In this document: positions 1 to 9,837 of the stretch, in pieces | How positions within the stretch are numbered: the first letter of the stretch is position 1 | Layout: every line of letters starts with the position of its first letter | Source of the DNA: Labilibaculum euxinicum | GTDB taxonomy: Bacteria; Bacteroidota; Bacteroidia; Bacteroidales; Marinifilaceae | Direction of reading: 5' to 3' | Assembly (NCBI RefSeq): GCF_009795715.1 | Contig: NZ_WTCR01000014.1 | Coordinates: 62,001-126,000 of the forward strand | Length of the DNA stretch: 64,000 nucleotides | The notes under the pieces: generated by a model | Told to the model about the DNA's origin: nothing | Seen by the model: the letters and a program-made list of their open reading frames with translations, nothing else | Database searches by the model: none | Translations under genes and position numbers: made by a program

Positions 1-143
1 TGGTTGTTAATTTTCTTTTGGGCAGACTCTAACGACATATCGCCAACAGTAATTTTCCAATTATTTTTTTCCGAATGCTCTAATAAATATTGTATTAAGC
101 TGGTTGATGAAAGACCTGCGCCAATAATTAGAATATTTTTCAT
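1..143 (-). CDS. Saccharopine dehydrogenase-like NAD(P)-binding protein, N-terminal fragment
   Basis: The minus strand reads from an ATG at 143 and runs off the left edge after 47 codons. The product begins MKNILIIGAGLSSTSLIQYL, a Rossmann dinucleotide-binding start with the GxGxxS pattern typical of Bacteroidota saccharopine dehydrogenase family proteins. Later residues (ITVGDMSLESAQ) fit the second beta strand of such a fold. These enzymes handle lysine or related amino-acid intermediates in the cytoplasm. Only the N-terminus is visible, so the substrate cannot be judged. Confidence 0.6.
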   Translation of the reverse strand, partial: MKNILIIGAGLSSTSLIQYLLEHSEKNNWKITVGDMSLESAQKKINN

Positions 144-402
144 GTGAGTGTCGTTAGTTAGTGTGTTCTGCGTCTCATAAATTTATAATAAAGTGGCTAA
201 AAAACGATAAATAGTTGATTGTTTTTTATAAAGGGATTTTTGGAATGTGAATCCTAAATTTAAGATGCTAAATGGATTGTTACTTTCAAACGCCTGATTT
301 AAAGGTGTAGATTTTTTTTATATGTAAATTAAGAAAATGTCAGCACAAAAATTTATGAGATTTGTTATGATTTTTATTTTCTGATCTCTAAATCGGAATG
401 AT
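144..402. other. Intergenic region between divergent genes
   Basis: This stretch separates the divergent saccharopine dehydrogenase-like gene and mutS. No convincing ORF, RNA gene or repeat is visible. It must hold the promoter of the leftward gene, but no strong TAnnTTTG box is obvious for it. Confidence 0.5.
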
Positions 403-410
403 TATATTTG
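403..410 (+). promoter_or_regulatory. Predicted -7 box of the mutS promoter
   Basis: TATATTTG matches the Bacteroidota -7 consensus TAnnTTTG. It lies 46 nt before the mutS start, which gives a short leader. No perfect -33 TTG is seen at the usual distance; T-rich sequence at 373-380 is the best candidate. Confidence 0.5.
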
Positions 411-456
411 TTCGGGAAAGATAAAAAATTGCGTAACCTCTAAATATATTAACTCC

Positions 457-3072
457 TTGGTACAAGCTAGAAAAGCCGTTGAAACCCCATTAATGAAGCA
501 GTATTATCAGATGAAGGATAAACATCCTGATGCTATTTTGCTGTTTCGGGTTGGTGACTTTTACGAAACATTTTCTGATGATGCAATTCGCACTTCTGAA
601 ATTTTGGGCATTACCCTGACTAAGCGTGCTAACGGATCGGCATCCTATGTTGAGCTGGCGGGATTTCCACATCATTCTATAGATACTTATCTGCCTAAAT
701 TGGTTCGGGCAGGCATGCGTGTGGCTATATGTGAGCAATTGGAAGATCCGAAGAAAACCAAAACGTTGGTTAAACGTGGCATTGTTGAATTGGTAACTCC
801 AGGGGTATCCTATAATGACAACGTTTTGGAGCATCGGGAGAATAATTTTCTTGCATGTATTCATATGGAAAAAAATTCAGCCGGGATCGCATTTTTAGAT
901 GCCTCAACAGGTGAGTTTTTAACTGCCGAAGGAAGTTTTGAGTATATCGATAAATTATTGGGCAATTTTCAGCCAAAAGAGGTTTTGTATCAGAGAGGTA
1001 AAGAGAAAATCTTTCATGAATTATTTGGTGGTAAGTTTTATACTTTCACCATGGATGACTGGGTTTTTACCGAAAGTGCGGCTAAGGACAGGTTGCTTCG
1101 TCATTTTGAGACAAGTTCGTTGAAAGGCTTCGGCGTTCAGACTCTACGCAATGGAATCATTGCCTCGGGTGCCGTTTTGCATTATCTGGATATCACAAAA
1201 CACAGTCAGGCAGCTCATGTAACTCAGCTTTCGCGGATAGAGGAAGACAAATACGTGTGGCTGGATAAATTTACAGTTCGGAATTTAGAGCTGTTTGGAG
1301 CCTTAAACGATGGAGCAAGTACACTTTCGGGTGTAATGGATAAAACCTTATCGCCAATGGGAGCACGTCTTTTAAAAAGGTGGATTGCTCTTCCCTTAAA
1401 GGATTCGGCGAGTATTAATGATCGCCTGAGTGTTGTGAATCATTTTTTCGGGAATGAAAAGGTTTCTCATTCTATAGGGGATGAAATACAGCAAATCGGA
1501 GATTTGGAACGGATTATTTCCAAGGTTGCTGTGGGCAGAGTCAGTCCGCGGGAAATTGTTCAGCTAAAAAATGCCCTGATTGCCATTGAACCTATCCGAA
1601 ACTATTGTTTGAGTAGTGGTAATGATGGCTTACTAAAAATAGGGGATCAGTTAAATCCTTGTGCTTCGGTTCGGGAAAAGATTGAAAAGGAAATTCATGC
1701 TGATCCGCCAAACATGGTTAGCAAAGGCGGTGTAATTGCTGATGGGGTTTGTGAAGAACTGGATGATTTAAGGAAGATATCGTTCTCGGGTAAAGATTAT
1801 TTACTGCAAATGCAGATGCGTGAGATTGAAAGAACAGGTATTACCTCTCTTAAAATTGCGTTTAATAATGTGTTTGGATACTATATTGAGGTAAGAAATA
1901 CTCACAAAGACAAGGTTCCTGAAGAATGGATCAGAAAGCAAACTTTAGTTAGTGCTGAGCGCTACATTACTCAGGAATTAAAGGATTACGAAGAGAAAAT
2001 ATTGGGAGCCGAAGAAAAAATACTGGCTTTGGAAACCCGTTTGTATAACGAACTGGTTCTGGGTATTGCAGATTATATTTCTACCATTCAGTTAAACGCG
2101 GCCATGATAGCGCGATTGGATTGTTTGCTGTCTTTTGCGAAACTGGCAAAAGAGAACCATTACAATTGTCCGGGCATTAACGATTCTCAGGTAATTGATA
2201 TCAAGCAGGGAAGACATCCTGTTATTGAAAAGCAACTGCCAATCGACGAAAAATACATTGCCAATGATGTTTATCTGGACAATGAATCGCAACAGGTAAT
2301 TATTATTACAGGGCCAAATATGGCGGGTAAGTCGGCTTTGCTCCGACAAACTGCACTAATTGTTTTAATGGCGCAAATTGGGAGTTTTGTGCCGGCTAAG
2401 GAAGCAAATATTGGTTGTGTTGATAAGATTTTCACCCGTGTGGGTGCTTCGGATAACATTTCATTGGGTGAATCTACTTTTATGGTGGAAATGAATGAAG
2501 CTGCCAGTATTCTTAACAACCTTTCATCAAGGAGTTTGATTTTGTTTGATGAATTGGGACGGGGTACAAGCACTTATGACGGGATTTCTATCGCCTGGTC
2601 GATTGTGGAATACATTCACGAGAATAGTAACAGCAGAGCCAAAACATTATTTGCAACGCACTACCATGAGCTTAACGAGATGGAGAAATCATTCTCCCGA
2701 GTGAAGAATTTCAATGTTTCGGTGAAAGAAGTCAACAATAAGGTTATTTTCCTGAGAAAGTTAGTTTCCGGAGGATCCAATCACAGCTTTGGTATTCATG
2801 TGGCACGTATGGCCGGAATGCCCAAATCCGTTGTGAAACGAGCTGATGAAATATTACTTCAGCTGGAAGGAAAACAAAATGGAGAATCGCTCGCCAAACC
2901 TGTAGGTGAGATCGCTCAACAGCGGGAAGGTTATCAAATGAGCTTTTTTCAACTCGACGATCCGGTACTTCTGCAAATTAGAAACGAAATTTCGGATCTG
3001 GATATTAATAATCTGACACCAATTGAGGCTCTAAATAAGTTGAATGAGATAAAAAAGATATCCGGATTGTAA
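457..3072 (+). CDS. mutS: DNA mismatch repair ATPase MutS
   Basis: Full-length MutS (871 aa), which binds mismatches and recruits MutL. The N-terminal mismatch-binding domain carries the F-x-E wedge (F35-Y36-E37 in VGDFYETF). The lever and clamp domains follow. The C-terminal ABC ATPase has Walker [10 protein letters not shown] (618-626), Walker B LFDELGRG (D698, E699) and the ATHYHEL H-motif. The start is TTG at 457: there is no in-frame ATG before codon 13, an in-frame stop lies at 382, and [17 protein letters not shown] aligns with the usual MutS N-terminus, whereas the internal ATG at 493 would cut conserved residues. It is a single-gene unit. Confidence 0.97.
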   Translation: MVQARKAVETPLMKQYYQMKDKHPDAILLFRVGDFYETFSDDAIRTSEILGITLTKRANGSASYVELAGFPHHSIDTYLPKLVRAGMRVAICEQLEDPKKTKTLVKRGIVELVTPGVSYNDNVLEHRENNFLACIHMEKNSAGIAFLDASTGEFLTAEGSFEYIDKLLGNFQPKEVLYQRGKEKIFHELFGGKFYTFTMDDWVFTESAAKDRLLRHFETSSLKGFGVQTLRNGIIASGAVLHYLDITKHSQAAHVTQLSRIEEDKYVWLDKFTVRNLELFGALNDGASTLSGVMDKTLSPMGARLLKRWIALPLKDSASINDRLSVVNHFFGNEKVSHSIGDEIQQIGDLERIISKVAVGRVSPREIVQLKNALIAIEPIRNYCLSSGNDGLLKIGDQLNPCASVREKIEKEIHADPPNMVSKGGVIADGVCEELDDLRKISFSGKDYLLQMQMREIERTGITSLKIAFNNVFGYYIEVRNTHKDKVPEEWIRKQTLVSAERYITQELKDYEEKILGAEEKILALETRLYNELVLGIADYISTIQLNAAMIARLDCLLSFAKLAKENHYNCPGINDSQVIDIKQGRHPVIEKQLPIDEKYIANDVYLDNESQQVIIITGPNMAGKSALLRQTALIVLMAQIGSFVPAKEANIGCVDKIFTRVGASDNISLGESTFMVEMNEAASILNNLSSRSLILFDELGRGTSTYDGISIAWSIVEYIHENSNSRAKTLFATHYHELNEMEKSFSRVKNFNVSVKEVNNKVIFLRKLVSGGSNHSFGIHVARMAGMPKSVVKRADEILLQLEGKQNGESLAKPVGEIAQQREGYQMSFFQLDDPVLLQIRNEISDLDINNLTPIEALNKLNEIKKISGL

Positions 3073-3209
3073 AAAAAGATAAAAAATGTGAGTGTCCCAT
3101 ATACAAAGGCTTTTGATGTGTAGTGCCTGAATTTCAAGGAGTCAGATTCAGGATCCTTGTAATGTCTTTTATGATGATTGAAAAAAAATGAGTCAAAAGT
3201 TTTTTTTCC

Positions 3210-3240
3210 TTTGCAGAATCAAAAAATACGCATATATTTG
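3210..3240 (+). promoter_or_regulatory. Promoter of the tRNA-Gly/tRNA-Leu unit
   Basis: TTTG at 3210-3213, a 19-nt spacer and TATATTTG at 3233-3240 form a textbook Bacteroidota -33/-7 promoter. It sits 43 nt ahead of tRNA-Gly and probably drives both tRNAs. Confidence 0.8.
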
Positions 3241-3283
3241 CATCGCAATTGAGAGAACAACGGTTCATTTTTAAAAGCACAAT

Positions 3284-3356
3284 GCGAGAATAGCTCAGTT
3301 GGTAGAGCACAACCTTGCCAAGGTTGGGGTCGCGAGTTCGAGTCTCGTTTCTCGCT
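3284..3356 (+). tRNA. tRNA-Gly (GCC)
   Basis: Cloverleaf of 73 nt. The acceptor stem GCGAGAA pairs with TTCTCGC, the D arm contains GCTCAGTTGGTAGAGC, the anticodon loop is TTGCCAA (anticodon GCC), and the T arm is GCGAG-TTCGAGT-CTCGT. The discriminator base is T and no CCA is encoded. Confidence 0.95.
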
Positions 3357-3372
3357 CAAAATCCGAAAGGAT

Positions 3373-3456
3373 GCCCAGGTGGTGGAATTGGTAGACACGC
3401 TGGACTTAAAATCCAGTGGCTTCACGGCCGTGCGGGTTCAAGTCCCGCCCCGGGTA
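3373..3456 (+). tRNA. tRNA-Leu (TAA)
   Basis: A class II tRNA of 84 nt with a long variable arm (GGCTTCACGGCC region). The anticodon stem CTGGA/TCCAG encloses CTTAAAA, anticodon TAA. The T arm is GCGGG-TTCAAGT-CCCGC. The acceptor pairs GCCCAGG with CCCGGGT, leaving a G1:T72 wobble and an A5:C68 mismatch. It lies 16 nt after tRNA-Gly and is probably co-transcribed. Confidence 0.95.
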
Positions 3457-3460
3457 CAAG

Positions 3461-3502
3461 AACCCCCTGTAAACAGCAATGTTTACAGGGGGTTTGTTTT
3501 TT
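3461..3502 (+). terminator. Intrinsic terminator of the tRNA-Gly/Leu unit
   Basis: A perfect 15-bp inverted repeat (AACCCCCTGTAAACA with its complement) around a GCAA loop is followed by a T-rich tract. It begins 4 nt after tRNA-Leu. Confidence 0.92.
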
Positions 3503-3556
3503 GGGGGAACGAATGGGGGAATGCAGCGGTATTAAATTTGGATCAAGTCGAAATAA

Positions 3557-4744
3557 TTAGTGGATTGGTAAAACAAAGTAAAACTGAGATCCTTTTCCTT
3601 CTACTGATTCGACCCTTATTTTACCGCCAAGTATTTTGGCGTATTCTTTAACAATAGTTAAGCCTAAGCCAGCTCCTTCATAAATTATTTCTCTTCCATT
3701 ATCAATACGGTAAAAATGCTCAAAAATAAGTTCTTGGTTCTCCGAAGAAATACCAATACCTGTGTCTTTAATATAAAATTGAATCTCGTTCGTTTTGGTT
3801 TTAAAATTAAATCCAAATTCTACACTTCCCTGGTTTGTATATTTAATAGCATTTGAAATCAACTTACTAAGTATTACTGTTATTTTTTCTTTATCCGAGA
3901 AAATAATTATTTCTTTTGCCTTATGATTATTTTTATATGAAAATTCGATGCCTTTAGCATCAGCTTCAGGTTTATACAGAACATACATGTCCTCAATTAC
4001 ATTCTTAACATTAATATCTTCAATATAAATATCCAAACAATCAGCATCTAACTTTGACATTTGAATAAGCTCATCTATTGTATTTAACATTCTAATAGAA
4101 CTTTGCTGAATAGCATCAATATATCTCAGATGATCTTCTTTTGATAAAACAGAATCTTCAAGTATTTCTGAAAACCCAAGAATACTATTCATTGGTGTTC
4201 GGATTTCATGACTCATATTTGTTAAAAAAGACGATTTTAATTTGCTGGCCTCTTCAGCTTCTTGTGTAGCCTTAATTAAACTCATTTGGGTAAGTTTAAA
4301 ATTTGTAATATTATCAATATAACCATCGTACCTAATGATTTTTCCATTAACATCCCTTACAACACGAGCTCCTTCTTTTACATAAATAATATCACCGTCT
4401 TTTGTGTACCATTCAGATTGAAAATTAATTATTTCACCTTTTTCTTCCAGTATTTTCTTGAAAACTTCTCTCTTATTATTGTCTGCATAACATCCCTTTG
4501 ACAGGTTTTTTTTAACTAAATCTTCCAATGAGTCATACTTCAACATTTTTAAAATTGCTCGATTTGCATAGATGATTTGCCCTCCTGGTGTTGTTTGATA
4601 CAAACCCACCAATGAGTTTTTCACCAAATCCAAATAAAGACTATTATTTTCCCAGTTTCTATTTTTTAGAATCCGGGATACGGAAAAAATCTCACCCAAC
4701 GGTTTAGATAAGATCTTCTTAAGGGAGTTAAAAATCATTGCCAT
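3557..4744 (-). CDS. Cytoplasmic PAS-domain sensor histidine kinase
   Basis: A 395-aa protein with no signal peptide or membrane segment. A PAS domain spans about 35-150 (LVGLYQTTPGGQIIYANRAI, with a PAC-like stretch near 110-150). The dimerisation/phosphoacceptor domain has FLTNMSHEIRTP with the phospho-His at 179. The HATPase domain has an N box (LISNAIKYT), G1 DTGIGIS and G2 GAGLGL. No receiver domain is fused and no response regulator gene is next to it, so it looks like an orphan kinase. The signal is not readable from sequence. It converges on the tRNA unit. Confidence 0.93.
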   Translation of the reverse strand: MAMIFNSLKKILSKPLGEIFSVSRILKNRNWENNSLYLDLVKNSLVGLYQTTPGGQIIYANRAILKMLKYDSLEDLVKKNLSKGCYADNNKREVFKKILEEKGEIINFQSEWYTKDGDIIYVKEGARVVRDVNGKIIRYDGYIDNITNFKLTQMSLIKATQEAEEASKLKSSFLTNMSHEIRTPMNSILGFSEILEDSVLSKEDHLRYIDAIQQSSIRMLNTIDELIQMSKLDADCLDIYIEDINVKNVIEDMYVLYKPEADAKGIEFSYKNNHKAKEIIIFSDKEKITVILSKLISNAIKYTNQGSVEFGFNFKTKTNEIQFYIKDTGIGISSENQELIFEHFYRIDNGREIIYEGAGLGLTIVKEYAKILGGKIRVESVEGKGSQFYFVLPIH

Positions 4745-5005
4745 AATCTAATTTACAAATAAATTCTTATTTATCAAGTTGATTTTCATTGCTGTAAAAT
4801 AAGTATGTTATCGTAAAATAATTTTTATATGGTGTAGTTTTTAACTAATCTGTAGAAATCTATGTGATGCTTTTTATTTTATCTCAATATTCAACTAAGA
4901 ATATAAGGAGATCGACAATTTCTATTCTCCAATTCCGTTTTAGGTAATTTAACTATACTATATTCCATCCCATAGTATCAGTCTGTTTAGGGCAGTGTGT
5001 TCAGT
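4745..5005. other. Intergenic region ahead of the histidine kinase
   Basis: AT-rich upstream region of the leftward kinase gene. I see no repeat, RNA gene or clear promoter box in it. Confidence 0.4.
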
Positions 5006-5119
5006 TTAATTGCAATAGTTTTTGATATAGGTAGTTTTTCCTCCGAATTGATTACAGCCATTAGGATAATAAGTCGTAATTAATACCCAGACTATTAAAA
5101 ATATTGTTCCTCCGACCAT
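5006..5119 (-). CDS. Candidate 37-aa small membrane protein
   Basis: A short minus-strand ORF from ATG (complement of 5117-5119) to TAA. The product starts MVGGTIFLIVWVLITTYYPN, a hydrophobic helix of about 15 residues, and continues into a polar tail with two cysteines and several Tyr and Lys residues. An in-frame stop lies one codon before the ATG, so the start is forced. It sits between the antiporter operon and the histidine kinase in the same orientation. I do not recognise a family. It could be a real small membrane protein or chance. Confidence 0.35.
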   Translation of the reverse strand: MVGGTIFLIVWVLITTYYPNGCNQFGGKTTYIKNYCN

Positions 5120-5199
5120 ATTTTATTTTTAATTGCGCCCAATTCCTAAATAAACACCATGAAATTCATTTTTATTTTTTCTGCTCAAGAGGTATTTAC

Positions 5200-6465
5200 T
5201 TATTTTACATCATCAATGCTTGGTGCTTTCCATTTTACGCTTTCTACTTTTCTGTCTAAGGCTATATTTATGGCCATTGTGTTTCGGTACTTGTCGTAAA
5301 TCATTGCGAAAGTCATAATTAAACTGGTTCCAATGATTACACAAAGCAATATTCCCGGCTCAAAATCTTCAATTTGTGCTTCGGAAGGTATGCTGTAAAA
5401 TAAAAGTACGGTGATTAAGCCACGAGGAGCTACAAATAATTGCGGCAGTATATCTTTTCCTGCAAAAATGCGCAGAATAACGTATCGTATCGTATAAATT
5501 GAAATCAAAATCAGAAAGCTTACTATTGTTACGTTTAAACTCAGTAAGGAAGAAATGGCAATCGAAAGTCCGAAAATTACAAAGAAAAAGGTTCGTACAA
5601 CAAAGGCTGTTTCTGCTGTGATTGTATGCAACTCATTGTAGATATGATGTGCTTTTTCGAAATCAATTAATTTTGAGAGTTTTCCTTTGAAAAAAAGTTT
5701 CATGTTCGCAATCACTAATCCAAATATCAGGATAATAATAAGCGAAGAAAGGTGCATTTTTTTGCCCAGTGCATATAGTAGTAACAGTACGGCTATCAGT
5801 AAAAAGAGTTTTACCTTGCTTTTTATGCGTTGAAAAATTAAAATAATTGCATAACTGGCTATCAGGGAGATAATGATGGTGAGCAGAATGTTTCCTGCAA
5901 AACCTGTTACTCCGCTATCTTCGGCGGGATTTAATTTTCCGGTTAAAAAATAGAACATCATAATGCCCATTATATCCGAAAAAGTACTTTCGTAGATATG
6001 AAATTCTTTTTTGCCTGCATTTAAACCTGATACGCTTGGTATGATAATGGCACTGGATAGTATGGACAATGGGGTTGCGTAAAGCCAGGCCGATTCCATG
6101 GTCATTCCGGGAATGAAATTGTAGAGAATCAATACAACGGCCCAAGTTGACAAAATAAGGCCGGTTAAGGCAACAGTAAATGATTTTAGGATGGGAACTA
6201 ATTTCTCTCTTTTCAGTTCCAGTTCAAGAGCCGCTTCCAGCACAATCATAATTAATCCAACAATTCCCAAAACTTCAAGAATAGGAAAGAAATTTAATGC
6301 TTCTGCATTGAAATATTTTAAAATATATTGCAACCCAACCCCCAGTACGATGAGCATCAGTACTGCAGGGATATTTGTTTTTCTGGACAATCCATTGAAT
6401 AAAAAAGATAAAATGATGATTATGGATACTTCAATAATCAAATTATAGGATGAAATGATTTCCAT
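5200..6465 (-). CDS. CPA-type cation/proton antiporter
   Basis: A 421-aa integral membrane protein with about a dozen hydrophobic segments and a short hydrophilic C-tail. The N-terminus (LSFLFNGLSRKTNIPAVLML) and the mid-region motif ESTFSDIMG are typical of monovalent cation:proton antiporters (Na+/H+ exchanger fold). It would exchange Na+ or K+ for H+ across the inner membrane. It is last in a three-gene operon, 5 nt after the MscS-like gene, so it probably acts in ionic or osmotic balance. The transported ion cannot be read from sequence. Confidence 0.88.
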   Translation of the reverse strand: MEIISSYNLIIEVSIIIILSFLFNGLSRKTNIPAVLMLIVLGVGLQYILKYFNAEALNFFPILEVLGIVGLIMIVLEAALELELKREKLVPILKSFTVALTGLILSTWAVVLILYNFIPGMTMESAWLYATPLSILSSAIIIPSVSGLNAGKKEFHIYESTFSDIMGIMMFYFLTGKLNPAEDSGVTGFAGNILLTIIISLIASYAIILIFQRIKSKVKLFLLIAVLLLLYALGKKMHLSSLIIILIFGLVIANMKLFFKGKLSKLIDFEKAHHIYNELHTITAETAFVVRTFFFVIFGLSIAISSLLSLNVTIVSFLILISIYTIRYVILRIFAGKDILPQLFVAPRGLITVLLFYSIPSEAQIEDFEPGILLCVIIGTSLIMTFAMIYDKYRNTMAINIALDRKVESVKWKAPSIDDVK

Positions 6466-6470
6466 AGTTG

Positions 6471-7184
6471 TTACTTAAAATTGTTTGTTACACTTGTTTC
6501 AATCTGTATTTCATGTAAAAAGGCAGTTAAATCTTCTGTGGCAGCACCATTTTCGAGTGTGTACTGAAATTTAAATACCTGAGGAATTTCACTGTTCTTT
6601 ATGGTAGGTTTTTGTCCGAAATCTAAAATTGGATTGTCAAAAATCAGATTTAAAACCTGTTCTTTTGTTAATTGTGTACGCAGGTAAAGTGTTTGTCGTA
6701 ATTTGGTATTCACATTTGAGTAGATCGCAAATCCTAAATTTTCAATTTCGGTGTAATTAATAAATCGTTCTCCATATTCGGCATTAATGATTAATCCGAA
6801 GGATTGCAGACTCTTAACTTCTCCCTTAAAATCCCCAATTGTGATAAATGCGTCTTTGCTCACCAGAGGGTTTGCCCTGAAAAAAATTCCGCTCACAAAG
6901 TTTTTGATATAGTAGAAACCAAAAAGACTTATAAAAACCAACAGAATACTGTGTGTAATGTAATTGATAGATATAAAATCGAGTAGTAAAAAGGATATTG
7001 CAATAGGTTTGTAAAACAACATGCCTTTTTTTAAAAAGCTTATTATTTTTTTGTTGGTTACGTTTTTTTTAGCAAATCGCTCTCCAATGTATGTTAGCAG
7101 CTTTAGTATCCAATAACAGACTGCCAGCAGTACAAGCAGGCCTAGTAAACCGCTCCAGGTGTATAATGTTTCGATATTTTCCAT
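6471..7184 (-). CDS. MscS-like mechanosensitive channel domain protein
   Basis: A 237-aa protein with three or four N-terminal hydrophobic segments (about 10-32, 55-75, 78-100). A short MscS-like beta domain follows: NFVSGIFFRANPLVSKDAF, then ITIGDFKGEVKSLQSFGLII, the signature of the pore-lining helix end and beta domain. The C-terminal part is reduced compared with full MscS. It would gate ions or solutes in the inner membrane. Its ATG abuts the stop of the upstream ATPase gene with no gap, so translation is likely coupled. Confidence 0.78.
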   Translation of the reverse strand: MENIETLYTWSGLLGLLVLLAVCYWILKLLTYIGERFAKKNVTNKKIISFLKKGMLFYKPIAISFLLLDFISINYITHSILLVFISLFGFYYIKNFVSGIFFRANPLVSKDAFITIGDFKGEVKSLQSFGLIINAEYGERFINYTEIENLGFAIYSNVNTKLRQTLYLRTQLTKEQVLNLIFDNPILDFGQKPTIKNSEIPQVFKFQYTLENGAATEDLTAFLHEIQIETSVTNNFK

Positions 7185-9569
7185 TTAGTTGAGTGTTCCT
7201 CTGTATTTTAGAATTTCGCGAATATTGTGGTACAATACTTGGTTTAAAACAAGATTTCCCTCTGTGTTTCGAAGAAATACTTTGGTGTTTGTTAAACGTT
7301 TTAATCCTGATTTATAGGAGATGCTGTATCGATTGCCCAAAAGGTTTTTCAATACAATTTCGTTAATGTGTTTGTATAATAATACATATTTAAGAATAAT
7401 AATTTCTTCGGGAGTGAAAAAGTCTTCAAAATCATACTCCTTTTCTTCAAAAATTACTTTATGATCATCCGCAGTAGTAATTGCATAGGTCCATGCCTGC
7501 AATACTTCACCCATATTATTGTCGTAATTTTTACACAACTTTTGTACGTAAAGCTCCAGTTGTTTATTGAGTAGGGGAAGTCCTTTTTCCGTCACTAAAC
7601 TTCGGTGCGAGGCACCATGCCGCAATAATATGGCTTTGTGTATTTCGTCAGTTTTTGCTTTGTTAACATCAATAACAGAGCTGAACGAATTGGAAAAAGG
7701 AAGTCTTTTATCCAAATGAGACTGCATGGCATTTGAAGTAGTCATGATAACGAAAACCTGATCGGATTCCGATTCTACGAATTCTATGGCGGCTCGTACA
7801 TTATCCAATAAACTGTGATTTTTGTCTCTCCAAAGTTCCAGATTATCAATTACCAATAAAGGATGGAAATTATAGGTGTGTTTCTTAATATGCTGAAGAG
7901 CCTCTGCAAGGTTTTTGGTGGTTGTAAATTTTCTTCCTTCAACGGAAATAGTACTGTCAATTTCGAGAAAAATACTTTGTTTGTCAAAATGATCTTTCGC
8001 CGCACTTTCAATAAAAGTAGATTTCCCGCTTAAACTATTTCCTACAACAAGTACCGCTTTGTTGTGTCCTTTTTTCCATAGACTTAAGGTTTCCTGTAGT
8101 TTTTGTTTTTCGGTTTCGCGCGGAACGAAAAATAAATCTCCAATAAAATTCTTATTTAAAAAAAGAGTATCGTAATGAACGTTAGATGCTTTAAATGTTC
8201 TGTATTCAATGCATTTTGACGATGCCTCTAATTTCATAAACGGATTATCAGCGGTACTGATTTCGTATGTTCTGCTAAAAAAGGAAAGGATATTTTTAAA
8301 TTTTTTTTCTACTTCAAGTAAGAATTTGTTTTTTGAAGATGTGAGTTGAGTTATTGATGATTGCAAAGAAACTCTTAGAAAATCTTCTGTTTGATAAATA
8401 TTTGAGACTAAGAATTCGGCACTAAATTTTTCTTGTACCAAACCAATTATCTTCCTCTGCAAATTTTCATTTGTATTGGCCGAGCGCAGTAAGTTTTGTA
8501 TGCTTTGAACCTGAGAAGGCAGTGTTTCAAGTGTGTTGTTGTTTTTTAGTAAAGTTAAACTGCTCTTTAAATTTATTAAACTGTGTTTATAAAAAGCAAG
8601 CAGATTTGTCCTGTTTTGCCACAGCTCGATCATATCGGGAAGCAGCATATAGTTCAGCCACTTTTTAGCCGATTTATTAAAGTCTATTTTTTTAATGAGT
8701 AATAAACCATCTTCACTTGCAACAGGAATGCTGTTTTCTTCGAGCGAAGCAATTTTTAATTCAATATCAAAGGCATAGGTTTCTTGTTCTGTATTTGTTA
8801 CCTCTAAATCATCCAGAATATCTTCAATTAGTGAAATGGTGTCTGCAGTTTTAACAATTTCATCCAAATTCTGAACAGAATCCAACACTTTACTTATGGT
8901 TTGTTTAGAATTTTCAAGTTCACTGATAAGCGTTGTGCAAATGTTTTGGGTATGATTTTTAATATCTTTAAAAACAAGAATGATATTGGATAAAGTATGA
9001 GTTGATTTCTCAATTTCTTTGGCTTGATTTTGCACCGTTAGAAATTGATTTTTGTAAACTTCCCATGGATTTTGCTGGTGTTTGGTTTTGGAAATATGTT
9101 TCTTTCTTTTTTTATCGGTTTGTTGAGCCGGATTTAGTTCTGCGCTAATTTTCTGAGCAAAGGAGTTGATTGCTTTTTCTAAAATTGCTTTGGATTCTTT
9201 TAAGTGATGCTGAACAGTCTGATCATCGACCAGAGATTCTTGTTTTTTATTTTTTGAAATTTGAAGCTGTAACAATACATCTCGATGTATCAGCATCGTA
9301 TTTTTAAACGACTCCGGCAAAAGATAATTCAGAATATATATTTTTTTAAAATCCGGATTTTTATCGGTTTGTGCTTTGTTGTATTCCTGATCACCAATAG
9401 AAATAAAGAAATTGCTTACTTCTATAAATTCTTTTAGAATAAGCAGAGAAAGGCCTTCTGTTGTCAGGCTTTGTTCCAATAGGTTCAGATAGTCCTCTAA
9501 ATGTTTATTTAAAACCTCTAAAACGCTCAGGTTTTTGGTTGTTATATCTTTCTCTTTATCAGACTTCAT
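7185..9569 (-). CDS. Large coiled-coil AAA/STAND-type ATPase
   Basis: A 794-aa protein without a signal peptide. Residues 1-450 are Lys/Glu/Gln-rich and helical, probably coiled coil. The ATPase domain has Walker A GNSLSGKST (510-518), a Walker B-like stretch LLVIDNLELW with Asn after the Asp, and a sensor-like strand VFVIMTTSN. The C-terminal 150 residues resemble a winged-helix-like tail. It is the first gene of the operon with the MscS-like channel and the antiporter. A role in sensing or assembling the two membrane partners is inference. The exact family is not recognised. Confidence 0.75.
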   Translation of the reverse strand: MKSDKEKDITTKNLSVLEVLNKHLEDYLNLLEQSLTTEGLSLLILKEFIEVSNFFISIGDQEYNKAQTDKNPDFKKIYILNYLLPESFKNTMLIHRDVLLQLQISKNKKQESLVDDQTVQHHLKESKAILEKAINSFAQKISAELNPAQQTDKKRKKHISKTKHQQNPWEVYKNQFLTVQNQAKEIEKSTHTLSNIILVFKDIKNHTQNICTTLISELENSKQTISKVLDSVQNLDEIVKTADTISLIEDILDDLEVTNTEQETYAFDIELKIASLEENSIPVASEDGLLLIKKIDFNKSAKKWLNYMLLPDMIELWQNRTNLLAFYKHSLINLKSSLTLLKNNNTLETLPSQVQSIQNLLRSANTNENLQRKIIGLVQEKFSAEFLVSNIYQTEDFLRVSLQSSITQLTSSKNKFLLEVEKKFKNILSFFSRTYEISTADNPFMKLEASSKCIEYRTFKASNVHYDTLFLNKNFIGDLFFVPRETEKQKLQETLSLWKKGHNKAVLVVGNSLSGKSTFIESAAKDHFDKQSIFLEIDSTISVEGRKFTTTKNLAEALQHIKKHTYNFHPLLVIDNLELWRDKNHSLLDNVRAAIEFVESESDQVFVIMTTSNAMQSHLDKRLPFSNSFSSVIDVNKAKTDEIHKAILLRHGASHRSLVTEKGLPLLNKQLELYVQKLCKNYDNNMGEVLQAWTYAITTADDHKVIFEEKEYDFEDFFTPEEIIILKYVLLYKHINEIVLKNLLGNRYSISYKSGLKRLTNTKVFLRNTEGNLVLNQVLYHNIREILKYRGTLN

Positions 9570-9591
9570 GTGTTTTAAATCTTTATTAATT

Positions 9592-9695
9592 CATAGCAAA
9601 CCCTATGCAATATAAGAATTCCAAGTTCAGGATTTTTAAAATTAAAAATACTTTTTATGATGATTTAATAAATAAGCTGAAAGAGAGAGTTATCA
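9592..9695 (-). repeat. Duplicated upstream regulatory element, copy 1
   Basis: About 100 bp ahead of the ATPase operon matches the sequence ahead of the GH3 gene (12068-12170). The best conserved core, read on the minus strand, is GAACTTGGAATTCTTATATT followed by GCATAGGGTTTGC. The core ends in an inverted repeat CATAG-N6-CTATG. TTGG with a TA-N3-TTTG box 16 nt later could be the promoter itself. Confidence 0.7.
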
Positions 9696-9837
9696 AATCA
9701 ACGATACTGTCAAAATGAGATTTTGATTAAATTAACCGGGAGTATAAGGAGTCTTAAATAGGTGTATTTCCCATTTAGAAGACTAGTTTCTTGTATTATT
9801 TTATGAAATGTTTTGTGTATAAAACCAGTACCTGTAT

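Noticed and set aside
3315-3651. Overlapping ORFs through tRNA-Gly and tRNA-Leu
   Set aside because: They translate the two tRNAs and their terminator; such ORFs are common artefacts.
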